A DNA stretch of 23,376 nt from a virus: positions 1 through 23,376 of IMG/VR virus record IMGVR_UViG_3300008450_000477, one strand, 5' to 3'. Below the pieces are notes generated by a model. That model was not told the DNA's origin. It ran no database searches and saw nothing but the letters and a program-made list of their open reading frames with translations. Position numbers and translations under genes: made by a program. Shown here piece after piece: positions 6,931 to 15,100 of this stretch. Position 1 is the stretch's first letter. The number at the start of each line of letters is the position of its first letter.

Positions 6931-8859
6931 TTAGAATTGTCCTCCATCTATTGTGGATGACCAAACTGGTACACCTGCATCTGTTGTTGTAAGAATCTGA
7001 TTAGACCATGTTTGATCTGATGTGCCTGCAGCAGCGGTAACTGCTAGTGCATTTGTGCCATCACCGTAAACGATACCTTTTGAAGTGAATGTGGCTGCAC
7101 CAGTACCACCTTGTGCAACAGTCAGACCTGCAATATCAGCCGCAGTTGCAGCACTTACACGGCCGTATGCATCAACAGTCAACGATGTAATTGTCTTGGC
7201 TGCACCTAATGTACCAGTCAATGTGTATGTTACGTTAGCAAGTGTAGAAATTGCACCTGTTCCGTTACCAATTAACAAACCACCTGCACTTAATGTTGAT
7301 GCACCGGTACCGCCTTGTGTAACAGTTAGACCAGCAATATCTTCAGCTGTTGCTGCTGATACACGACCATAAGCATCTACTGTTAGTGAAGTGATTGCTT
7401 TAGCAGCACCTAATGTACCAGTTAATGTGTAGTTAACGTTTGCAAGTTCATCCAAACCACCTGTGCCATTACCAATAACAATTTTACCTGTGGTGAAGGT
7501 AGATTTACCGGTACCACCTTGACCAACTGTTAGACCAGAAATTTGATTGAATGTGGCCGCAGTGAATCTACCATATGAATCTACTGTTACAGATGTAATG
7601 GTATTGTTTTGTGTGCCTGATGTTGGTCCGCTTTGTGTTGCAACAAATGTTGTATTAGAAAGTTCTTTTAATGAGTTTGTGCCATCACCAACAAGAATAG
7701 AACCAGCAGTGAATGTACTTGCACCAGTACCACCGTTAGGTACTGTTAAGTCATCAGTTAGTGTTAATGATTTAATTTGTGCGGTGCCGGCAACAAATAG
7801 AGTTCCAACGTTTGCTTGAGTTGTATTAGCATATGCTGCAATTAAGTTGGACTTCAAGTTTGCTTGACGGAAGCTTGCATCTGCAACGTTAATAACGTTA
7901 CCTGTTGGTTCTATGTTATAGTTGTCAAACAAATAGAAGAAACCATCACCAGCATTACGCACCAAACCTGCATGACGGTCTGCACCATTGTTGTAGTGGC
8001 CGTAGAAACCAATATCAACTGCATCAGATGTGTTGTTTTTACCAAGTGCAATCAATGAGTCTTCAACACTAAGCGTTTCAACGTTGTATACTGTAGAGTT
8101 ACCTAAAATGGATACGTTACCACTGATGATAAGGTCACCATCAATGGTTTGTCTCATACTTGGTGTATTTGCACGAATGACTGTAGTGTCAACATCAATA
8201 GTTACTTGATTGTTTGTTACAGTTGATGTAAGGCCTGCACCACCAGCAATTGTAAGTGTGTCGGTTGCTAGATTAACAACATCGTTTGTACCAGAATCAG
8301 CTGCAACAGTCAATGCAGTTGAAATTGTTGACGAATTGGCAATGACCATAACACGGCCATTTGCAGCTACTTGAATTATAGGTATAACTGTTGTTCCACC
8401 ATAAGTACCAGCAGTTAGACCAGCAACAGTGTTAAGTGTAGCACTCAATGTTGCATTTGCAGTACCATCATACAATTGTGCAGCAGCAGTAATATCACCA
8501 CCAGTAATATCAATAAATCTGTCGGTTTCAAATTGCGTTGCAGAGTTTGCATTACCCGAGAAATAAGTGGTACTTAATGAACCGCCGTCAGAGAAACTAA
8601 GACTTCTAACGTTTGCGTGGCCAACAGCAATGTTACCAGATGCACTACGTTGAACAAGTGTGCCTCCAGTATTTGAACTGGTTGCACTATCTATAGTTGA
8701 GGTGTAATATTGCCCACCAATATTAAGAACACCTGTACCAGCAGGTGATCCAATAAACATGGTATTTGATGCATATGAGTATGCTATCTCACCAGCTACC
8801 AGGCTGCCCGGCATGCCTGTGGTAAGGGAACGTCTAATTCTTAGTGCTGTATTTGCCAT
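6931..8859 (-). CDS. Beta-repeat tail fibre with IGF/HYNNG module (642 residues)
   Basis: Residues about 1-45 are a docking module (MANTALRIRRSLTTGMPG, GEIAYSYASNTMFIG). Residues about 50-235 are beta-rich, with T4-fibre-like TAGTYGGTT and DSGTNDVVNLATDTLTIAGG segments. Residues about 240-337 hold the module with IGFYGHYNNGADRHAGLVRNAG, a divergent relative of that in the two FANGAF fibres. Residues about 372-624 consist of a 68-residue repeat, each unit with QGGTGASTF, an ANV.YTLTGTLG segment and SLTVDAYGRVSAAT. The end is VPVWSSTIDGGQF. AAGGATAATAAT precedes the ATG, and a late box AATAAATA lies 43 bases upstream. It is most likely a virion fibre; the receptor is unknown. Confidence 0.87.
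   Translation of the reverse strand: MANTALRIRRSLTTGMPGSLVAGEIAYSYASNTMFIGSPAGTGVLNIGGQYYTSTIDSATSSNTGGTLVQRSASGNIAVGHANVRSLSFSDGGSLSTTYFSGNANSATQFETDRFIDITGGDITAAAQLYDGTANATLSATLNTVAGLTAGTYGGTTVIPIIQVAANGRVMVIANSSTISTALTVAADSGTNDVVNLATDTLTIAGGAGLTSTVTNNQVTIDVDTTVIRANTPSMRQTIDGDLIISGNVSILGNSTVYNVETLSVEDSLIALGKNNTSDAVDIGFYGHYNNGADRHAGLVRNAGDGFFYLFDNYNIEPTGNVINVADASFRQANLKSNLIAAYANTTQANVGTLFVAGTAQIKSLTLTDDLTVPNGGTGASTFTAGSILVGDGTNSLKELSNTTFVATQSGPTSGTQNNTITSVTVDSYGRFTAATFNQISGLTVGQGGTGKSTFTTGKIVIGNGTGGLDELANVNYTLTGTLGAAKAITSLTVDAYGRVSAATAEDIAGLTVTQGGTGASTLSAGGLLIGNGTGAISTLANVTYTLTGTLGAAKTITSLTVDAYGRVSAATAADIAGLTVAQGGTGAATFTSKGIVYGDGTNALAVTAAAGTSDQTWSNQILTTTDAGVPVWSSTIDGGQF
6990..7745 (-). repeat. 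204-bp in-frame tandem repeat inside the 642-residue fibre
   Basis: The GGTG-containing stretch recurs near 7099, 7303, 7507 and 7723, spacings of about 204, 204 and 216 bases. Each unit encodes about 68 residues ending in VDAYGRVSAATA.DIAGL. The two middle units are the most alike, indicating fairly recent duplication or ongoing gene conversion. Confidence 0.8.
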
Positions 8860-8901
8860 TATTATTATCCTTGTTGTTAATTGGATTTAAATCCTATGAT
8901 C

Positions 8902-8909
8902 TATTTATT
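8902..8909 (-). promoter_or_regulatory. T4-type late promoter box AATAAATA
   Basis: The minus-strand sequence AATAAATA matches the NATAAATA late consensus. Its first two bases overlap the TAA stop of the 70-residue gene. It lies 43 bases ahead of the ATG of the 642-residue fibre, with an AAGGA ribosome site between. The placement in the only leader of this size ahead of a fibre supports function; activity is inferred. Confidence 0.6.
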
Positions 8910-9120
8910 AAAACGTGCCACCGTCAAAAGTGGTACTTTCTATAACTGTACTAAAAACATTTGCCACATAATTTCCACCAGCTATTGGTATTACATGATT
9001 TGTGGTATTTCCAATAAAAAGTGTGTTGGAAAGAAAAGAATATGCAAGTTCCCCGTCTGCTAATGATGAAGGTGCTGTGTTCGCATATGAACGGAGAATT
9101 TGTATTGATGTATTTGCCAT
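8908..9120 (-). CDS. Mini-fibre protein: docking domain plus DGGTF end (70 residues)
   Basis: This 70-residue protein (MANTSIQILRSYANTAPSSL, then GELAYSFLSNTLFIGN) is clearly related to the first ~45 residues of the 642-residue fibre encoded next. Shared features are the R(S) position, P.SL..GE(L/I)AYS and SNT(L/M)FIG. It then ends almost at once with ESTTFDGGTF, close to the STIDGGQF end of the same neighbour. It thus looks like a fibre with the entire shaft missing, not a truncated pseudogene, since both ends are intact. The ATG directly abuts the previous stop (TAAATG) with no Shine-Dalgarno, implying coupled translation. Possible roles are a cap or spacer for the docking site, or a fibre-length variant; none is proven. 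Confidence 0.75.
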   Translation of the reverse strand: MANTSIQILRSYANTAPSSLADGELAYSFLSNTLFIGNTTNHVIPIAGGNYVANVFSTVIESTTFDGGTF

Positions 9121-9654
9121 TTAAAAGAAACCGGAATCAGCACCCTGGAAAGCCAAATACGTTACTGAGTTTGCTATTGCGGCCTGAATTGCTTGTTCTG
9201 GAATTACACCAGCAACAGTCTGAACAGGTACAAAACCACCAATCGGAGATACAACAATAGCGATTGGATCAGGATTTTCATCGGTTGGACGTGCTGCAAA
9301 AGATATTGAACCAGAGGTTTCATCAGCTTTGATAACTGTGCCATCCAAGTCAATTGTGTTACCACTTAGAAATAGACTTCGGAATTTTTGTGTTCTACTA
9401 CCTAGGTCAAATGCTCTTGAAGTTGTTGGCAGTAGATTTCCATGTACAGGAGTATCGGCACCAAGGCCTTTTGCAGAAAATGTTTTGGTTTGCGAGTTGT
9501 ATACAATCACATCACCCGTGTTTGCACCAACTAAACTAAGGTCAGTTAAACTCCTAAGTGTTTTGGTACCATAGGATAACGTCTGCACTTTAGTTTTCTG
9601 GCCTTCAACTCTAACTTTTATGGTTGCTGGTTGTGTAACAGTTACGGTCGCCAT
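9121..9654 (-). CDS. Fibre-like virion protein (177 residues)
   Basis: The N-terminal half has VTVTQPATIKVRVEG, LTDLSLVGANTGDVIVYN and TKTFSAKGL, the GD(V/L)(I/L)VYN...F pattern of marine phage fibre proteins. The second half begins GNLLPTTSRAFDLGSRTQKF, then RSLFLSGNTIDLDGTVIK, a motif common in phage fibres before a beta-helical or intramolecular domain. After RPTDENPDPIAIVV the protein ends in AFQGADSGFF, loosely similar to the DGG.F ends of the next three genes. AAAGGAATAAA stands before the ATG and overlaps the upstream stop. It is probably an adaptor or short fibre of the tail; I cannot assign a T4 gene number. Confidence 0.75.
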   Translation of the reverse strand: MATVTVTQPATIKVRVEGQKTKVQTLSYGTKTLRSLTDLSLVGANTGDVIVYNSQTKTFSAKGLGADTPVHGNLLPTTSRAFDLGSRTQKFRSLFLSGNTIDLDGTVIKADETSGSISFAARPTDENPDPIAIVVSPIGGFVPVQTVAGVIPEQAIQAAIANSVTYLAFQGADSGFF

Positions 9655-9663
9655 TTTATTCCT

Positions 9664-10005
9664 TTAAAATACTGTAACTTGAGGTAAAACGTTCACAACT
9701 CCTTCTAAAACACGTATCACTGTGTTTGAAGAATCTTTGATAAGCACATCATATACATAACGACCAGCAGAAATGTTTGCGGTGTTTGCATAAGGTAAAG
9801 ATAAAAGTATAACACCTTCTGTTGGATCATTAACTTGTACCACAAAGTTTGCGGTTGTACTGCTAGAATAGTATGATTTTTTCATGGCAGCTTTAATTTG
9901 ACTACCAGTTAAAACAAAAGGTGAACCATCAGCCTGGTCCAAAGAAATGGATGTGCTAAAGTTTGAACCTTGTTCTAGAAATAATTCTTGGTAACCAGCT
10001 GGCAT
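9664..10005 (-). CDS. Small Ig-like fibre-connector-type protein (113 residues)
   Basis: The sequence MPAGYQELFLEQGSNFSTSI is followed by DGSPFVLTGSQIKAAMKKSYYSS and GRYVYDVLIKD, then RVLEGVVNVLPQVT. The F.LEQG..FST, (R/K)KSY.S and RYVYDV...RVLEG.V.V.P.VT pattern is one I recognise from T4-like cyanophage tail regions. The pattern resembles the N-terminal Ig-like domain of baseplate and receptor-binding proteins (BppU_N type), an inference from strand pattern only. It is the first gene after the perfect late promoter TATAAATA at 10025-10032, and AAAAGGGG lies 7 bases before the ATG. As first gene of the unit with four fibre-associated genes after it, a connector between tail and fibres is plausible. 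Confidence 0.75.
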   Translation of the reverse strand: MPAGYQELFLEQGSNFSTSISLDQADGSPFVLTGSQIKAAMKKSYYSSSTTANFVVQVNDPTEGVILLSLPYANTANISAGRYVYDVLIKDSSNTVIRVLEGVVNVLPQVTVF

Positions 10006-10109
10006 TGTTAACCCCTTTTAGAGGTATTTATACTGAAAGTAAATTCGCTTTCCGGATTCTTGGTCCTGTCGGAGAAATTTCTGGAGCCGGAACGCAAAAA
10101 TTCGAAATT
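10006..10109 (-). other. Longest intergenic spacer, 104 bases, with late promoter and imperfect inverted repeat
   Basis: No gene is called here. The segment 10041-10100 is near half G+C, richer than its surroundings. An imperfect inverted repeat pairs 10047-10055 (GCTTTCCGG) with 10087-10095 (CCGGAACGC), and an inner palindrome AGAAATTTCT lies at 10073-10082. There is no U-run, so a classical terminator is doubtful. The frame of the 122-residue gene stays open for 33 codons past its stop. Confidence 0.5.
10025..10032 (-). promoter_or_regulatory. Perfect T4 late promoter TATAAATA
   Basis: The minus-strand reading is exactly TATAAATA, the T4 late consensus. It stands 19 bases upstream of the ATG of the 113-residue gene, so transcription would start a few bases downstream with a very short leader holding AAAAGGGG. 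It is in the largest gap of the window, where a unit boundary is expected. Confidence 0.75.
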
Positions 10110-10478
10110 TTATGGTTTTGGATATTTTGCTTTAACTGCTTTACAATCAGCAATATACTTATCTATGGCAACCTGGTCACCTTTGACCATCGCATCCAAA
10201 TAAACTTCTACTGGAGGATAAGCATTTCTACGATATGTGTCATATAGATTTGAATCATATTCTGGTATCTTGAATTCAACTTCTACATATTCAGCAATAG
10301 ACCCAAATTCACCTGCAACACAACGGTTGTAAATTTCGGTGGTGTGATCGTGATTATCGTCTGGTGATGCACAGAAAGGTATTTCACCTATAGTTTGAAA
10401 ATTAACGACACATTCTATTGCTGTTTTTTCACTAGAAGTCCATTTAGGATTCTTTACACTTGTATATTCCATTTTCAT
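10110..10478 (-). CDS. Probable fibre-assembly / tail-chaperone-type protein (122 residues)
   Basis: The protein begins MKMEYTSVKNPKWTSSEKTA and contains VNFQTIGEIPFCASPDD, IYNRCVAGEFGSIAEY and a C-terminal part with YPPVEVYLDAMVKGD and CKAVKAKYPKP. The first part matches a small family I know from phages next to fibre genes (W...E...I.C.V.F......PF.A...D....EI..R...G.FG.IA.Y). The end resembles the YPP...LDA..KGD tail-assembly-chaperone motif found after fibre genes in many phages. It directly follows the 452-residue fibre, which fits a helper for that fibre. A second ATG lies two codons later. The first is preferred because AAGGAATATT precedes it at good spacing. The chaperone role is inference. 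Confidence 0.7.
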   Translation of the reverse strand: MKMEYTSVKNPKWTSSEKTAIECVVNFQTIGEIPFCASPDDNHDHTTEIYNRCVAGEFGSIAEYVEVEFKIPEYDSNLYDTYRRNAYPPVEVYLDAMVKGDQVAIDKYIADCKAVKAKYPKP

Positions 10479-10504
10479 TTTTAATATTCCTTATTTGAAC
10501 TATT

Positions 10505-11863
10505 TTATGCTATTCTTTGCCATAATCCAATATGGCAAACAAAATAAAAATTATTAAATTCATCACTGTTGCGAGTATATAATTGAGCATATTTATTTGG
10601 TCTTAAAGCTCGCCATGTACCTGAGAGAGTTACTACATTTGCATACCCAAGGTTCCATGGAGCAGTTCCACCGGTGGCATAAAAAATCACTTCCTCAGTT
10701 ACCATACTACCGCCATGGTAAAAACTACCATCTCGATAATGTGGATTGGCTGTGCGGCCCGCACCAGTCACATAAAACAGGTTTGAACCCGCTACTTCCG
10801 TATTAATTGGATAAAAAGTAGTACCAGTATCTCCTCCAACTCCGTTTTTATTATATAAACCCAGAATATCACCAATACCGGCTACGGCCGTAGCCGCAGA
10901 AGTTATAAAACCAGAATTATTGTTCAATTGACTGGTGTTAGTTGGCACACTTGCAGAAGTTATAAAACCAGCACCATTTATCAATTGACTGGTGTTAGTT
11001 GGCACACTTGCAGAAGTTATATAACCCGGACCATTAATAAATTGATTAAGGTTTGTTGGTTGTCCCGAATTTGCTAACAATGCATCATATCTTCCAGATG
11101 TTGCAACACCTGCTAATCCAGTAACTGCACCAGCACCAATTAAAATGGCAGTTGATGTTGCGGATGTAATTCTACCTGTAGAATCTACTGCTATTGCAGA
11201 AACTGCTGATGCTGATCCGTATGATCCTGCTGACACACCAGAAGTTGGAAGTCTTGCTGCATTTAAAGTACCTGAACCGATATTAGTAGCATTTGTAGTA
11301 TCTGTGGTTGCTGAGGCTACAAATGTTGGCCAACTTGTGATTTGAGTATTTGCAATTTGTATTGCAACGTTTGAAATACCAGTAATTCTACCTTTTGAAT
11401 CAACAACAACTTGACTTACACTTGAAGCGGTACCATATGTTCTTGCAACAACACCAGAATCTGCCAATCTTGCTGTAGCTAATGTGCCTGAACTGATGTT
11501 ACTTGCATTTGTAGTATCCGTGGTTGCTGAGGTTGCTAATCCAGTAACTGCACTAGAAGCAATTGCAATTGTAACGTTGGCTGCTGATTTAATTCTACCT
11601 TTTGCATCAGTAACAATTGCAACAGTCTTGGCCGCATCACCATAATAGTTTGCAGCAGTCAAAGTTTCTTGTGCAGGCAATCTTGCATCATCCAGTGTAC
11701 CACTACCAATTTGACTTGTGCCTATACTAATAGAAGTGTTGGTGACACCAGTAATTCTACCTTGTGGATCAACAACTATAACTGGTACTGCGGCCGCAGT
11801 GCCGTGTGTGGCTGCTACAACAGTCGTATTTTCTAGAACTGATGGCGTAATCTTTGTTGTCAT
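10505..11863 (-). CDS. Tail fibre with SGTL..ARL and NTSQL repeats and a compact tip (452 residues)
   Basis: Residues about 5-255 contain about four copies of a roughly 60-residue beta unit with GSGTL..ARLP, YG.A..V..I.VD..GRIT and a short I.I strand, a pattern frequent in T4-like marine fibres. Residues about 275-328 have three NTSQL.N..GFITSASVPT units. Residues about 329-452 form a non-repetitive end (TTFYPINTEVAG, NPHYRDGSFYHGG, APWNLGYANVVTLSGTWRAL, FYFVCHIGLWQRIA) that looks like the receptor-binding tip. The GTWR.L motif before the end is common in phage fibre tips. CAGGAAATAATAA precedes the ATG. The next gene is the likely assembly helper. Confidence 0.87.
   Translation of the reverse strand: MTTKITPSVLENTTVVAATHGTAAAVPVIVVDPQGRITGVTNTSISIGTSQIGSGTLDDARLPAQETLTAANYYGDAAKTVAIVTDAKGRIKSAANVTIAIASSAVTGLATSATTDTTNASNISSGTLATARLADSGVVARTYGTASSVSQVVVDSKGRITGISNVAIQIANTQITSWPTFVASATTDTTNATNIGSGTLNAARLPTSGVSAGSYGSASAVSAIAVDSTGRITSATSTAILIGAGAVTGLAGVATSGRYDALLANSGQPTNLNQFINGPGYITSASVPTNTSQLINGAGFITSASVPTNTSQLNNNSGFITSAATAVAGIGDILGLYNKNGVGGDTGTTFYPINTEVAGSNLFYVTGAGRTANPHYRDGSFYHGGSMVTEEVIFYATGGTAPWNLGYANVVTLSGTWRALRPNKYAQLYTRNSDEFNNFYFVCHIGLWQRIA
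10924..11021 (-). repeat. Two perfect 41-bp direct repeats, 57-bp period
   Basis: Bases 10924-10964 and 10981-11021 are identical. The 57-base period equals 19 codons and encodes the NTSQL.N..GFITSASVPT unit; a third, diverged unit lies beside them (from about 10890). Identity at silent positions points to recent duplication in the fibre neck. Confidence 0.85.
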
Positions 11864-11905
11864 TTATTATTTCCTGTTTTGTATCAGTTAAACACAAATA
11901 TATTT

Positions 11906-12115
11906 TTATTTTGATTCATTTAAGTGTGATAGGTCTAAGTCTGGAAGTTTTTTTGGTTTAAAGGTGTTATTGTGATAATAGTTTTCATCAATATTTAAAT
12001 CATCTGAACAATCTACCCAAAAAAAATCTTGTGTAGTTTCAAATTTTTCTTTCGATTTATCACAAATCCTAAAACCATTTTCAATTGGTTCAATTTTTGA
12101 AATTAATGCATACAT
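11906..12115 (-). CDS. Small conserved phage protein, MYALIS/FFWVDC type (69 residues)
   Basis: The sequence MYALISKIEPIENGFRICD is followed by FETTQDFFWVDCSDD, ENYYHNNTF and a hydrophilic end. The layout MYALI..IE....G.R(I)...., FFW..C.D and a Y-rich segment is one I associate with tiny proteins near phage tail-fibre genes, with no known function. There is no signal peptide or membrane segment. ATGGAGTATT ahead of the ATG supports the start. It stands between two fibre genes and could be an assembly factor. Coding is convincing, function open. Confidence 0.65.
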   Translation of the reverse strand: MYALISKIEPIENGFRICDKSKEKFETTQDFFWVDCSDDLNIDENYYHNNTFKPKKLPDLDLSHLNESK

Positions 12116-12131
12116 TTAAAAATACTCCATA

Positions 12132-15100
12132 TTAATAGAAAATTATAATACCACCAGCACCACCATTTCGATTTGCTGTTGTGCCGCTGGCACCGGGACC
12201 ATTTGCAACTGTAGCACCTGCACCATTACCACCATTAAGACCGCCGCCGCCCCCGGTGGCGGCACCGTCACCCGCAGATGACCATGAAGCGGTTTCTCCA
12301 CCATAAAGAGACCTTAATATTTGGCTACTAGAAAGTTTTTGAGCACCGTTTCCGAAAGAAGCGCTACCTGGACCTATATAAATTGGGTATAGTGGACCAT
12401 AAGTAATATATCCTCCCGCTCCACCTGTGGCAGTTACATAACTGCCAAAAGATGTTGATCCTCCAGCAGAACCACCAGCATATGGAAACACTTGAGCACT
12501 TTGAGCACCACCGGTACCAATAGTGCAATATATACTTTGACCTGGTGTAACAGTAATTAGGGCTTCTCCTGCACCACCAGCACCACCCATAGTAGGTATG
12601 TTTGGTGTGGCCTCTAGATAAGCACCACCACCGCCACCACCAATACAAACAACACGCAATCTAGTGACTCCAGAAGGTACTGTAAAATTTTGTGATGATG
12701 TTATAACCGTCATATTTGATACTGATGTACCTAAACCCAATGATGTTGCACCACTTGAGGTTAAGTAACCTGAGTCGTTACTGAATGAACTAACGGTTGT
12801 TGGTCTACCGCTAACACTGGTCCATGCAACAGAACCAGCATTTGCAGCATATCCAGCATTTGTAGCAGAACCAGCATTTGTTGCAGAACCAGCACTTGTA
12901 GCATATCCAGCATTTGTAGCATACGTTGCATTTCCAGCACTTGTAGCATATCCAGCATTTGTAGCAGAACCAGCACTTGAAGCATATCCAGCATTTGTAG
13001 CAGATCCAGCACTGCCAGTGACATTAATACTCCAAGTGCCAGAAGCACCAGTACCCGTTTTGGTTGGTGCATAAGAAGTATAGTTACCAGAATCTAGTAT
13101 AACATAAGAACCACCTGGACGGCTCCATCCACCAGTTCTTAATTGGTTATCTGTGCCTAGTCCAAGATTAATTGCATATAGACCAGTTCTGTGAAAAGAA
13201 ATGGCCGCAGCACCCTGTGCAGCAGTACTATTGCCTTGTGACATAATTTGCGGTCCTAGATGATCGGCAAAACCAACATCTTGGCCAGATACAGAATAAC
13301 CTAAAAGACCTTTAGTAGAGTTGACATTACCAGCATTACTAGCGTAACCAGCATTTGTAGCAGAACCAGCATTTGTAGCAGAACCAACACTCAATGATCC
13401 AACTAAGTAACTACGCATATAATCGTCAGTGCCGTTTGTACCCCAAACTCTTGGTGGGTTGCTAGAATTTCCTTCGTTACCAGTACTTGAGTTGAAATAA
13501 GTTGCTAGAATATGACCATCACCATTGGTTCTTACAATCTTATTTGCTTCATTGTTTCTAGTAGTAGAATTAACTGACAAACTACCAACTGTTCCCGCAT
13601 CACCAGAAATACTTACACCACTTAATGTTTGTGCTGCACTCGCACGATTCAATGCAATTGATGTTGTGCCAACAAAAAGTGATGAGTTGCCTAAAATTGC
13701 ACTACTAATTGTACCACCGGATAACTTACCTGCACTTAATGATGTTATAAATGCTGGATCTGCAAGACTTGATGTTGTATAGACACCATTTGTTACTGTA
13801 CCAGCATTACCTGTTATACTGTGTGTAAATGTATAAGAAGAATTTGCTAAATCGTGTACATATTGTCCAGTTGCGAATGAAGTATTTGCGGTTGCTTTGT
13901 CAATTGTTTGGCCAATAACTTGGCCAGTAAATATACCGCCACTTTTTGGCATCTTACCAGATTCTAATGCATCAATTGCACTTTGAATTGTGCCTGTTGT
14001 CAGAGCACCTGTTGCTGGTCCGTATACAATATTGTTTGCAAAATATTCATATACTGCATAACCATCTACTTCGACCAATATTTTATCATTAACAACTGGT
14101 GCAACAGTCATTGTCACTCTAGATGTACCAGAATTTAAACTATATTCAGATTCTAATTGACGAACACCATTAATATACACTCTAACTTGGTTGGCCTGAC
14201 TGAATGTTGGTGTTGCATATATTGTTGTTGTACCATCACCAGTATAAGATAATCTATTAGATGTAATTCTAGTACCTGGTTGTGTACCTGCACCACCTGC
14301 ACCAGCAGCAGTCCAATAAAAACCTGTACCAGTAGTTGCAAGAACATAACCTGAAGTTGGGTTTGGTGTGGCAGTTGCGGCCGCAACCAGTGTATTGAAG
14401 GCTGATGCAGCTGATGTTGAACCAGTACCACCAGATGATGTTGGCAATGGAGTTCCAGGTAATGTCAATGAAGAAAATGACGGAGTTGCAGTAGTCCGCA
14501 AATCTTGTGATGTGCTGATTGCTAAGGTGTTTGCAGTAGTTGCATAAATTTGTACACCATTATTTGATGTAAATGTCAATGATGCATTGGTTGGTGATAT
14601 TGAACCTGTTGTTCCTTTAATCTCAGATGTTGCAGCATTGGCCTTTGAAAAAGCCGCATTAGCTTTTGCGTGTGCTGGTTCAATTTGTGGTCCAACATTG
14701 TTTGCTGCAGCGAAAGAAGCATTTGCATGTGCAAAACCAGCATTTGCAAATATTGCTGTAATGTTTTGTGCCAAATAAGCTGAATTGGCTCTAACAAATA
14801 CACCATTAGCAAATGAATCAGAAGAATCTACTCTTGCTTTTAAGAAAGTATTCGCTGTTTGTATTGCATTGTTTAATGTGTTTGCCGCTGTGGCTGATGC
14901 GGCCAATATTGAACTTACTGTTGTTGTTGAATCACTGACTTGTTGTTCGGTAATAATTCTGTAATATGTTCCATCACTAACGTCATTTAGATCAAAATAA
15001 TTATCTGTTTCATTCCAACGAATAGATGCATTCGATGCAACACCATTTGCCGCACCATTAGCTGTTCTGAAAACACTGAATTTTGATGTTTGATTTGGTG

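Noticed and set aside
10047-10095. Inverted repeat as a factor-independent terminator
   Set aside because: The stem is imperfect with a loop of about 31 bases and no U-run follows on the transcribed strand.
10590-10597. AATAAATA near the end of the 452-residue fibre gene
   Set aside because: It is inside coding sequence (codons for Asn-Lys-Tyr in the fibre tip) and over 100 bases from the next start.
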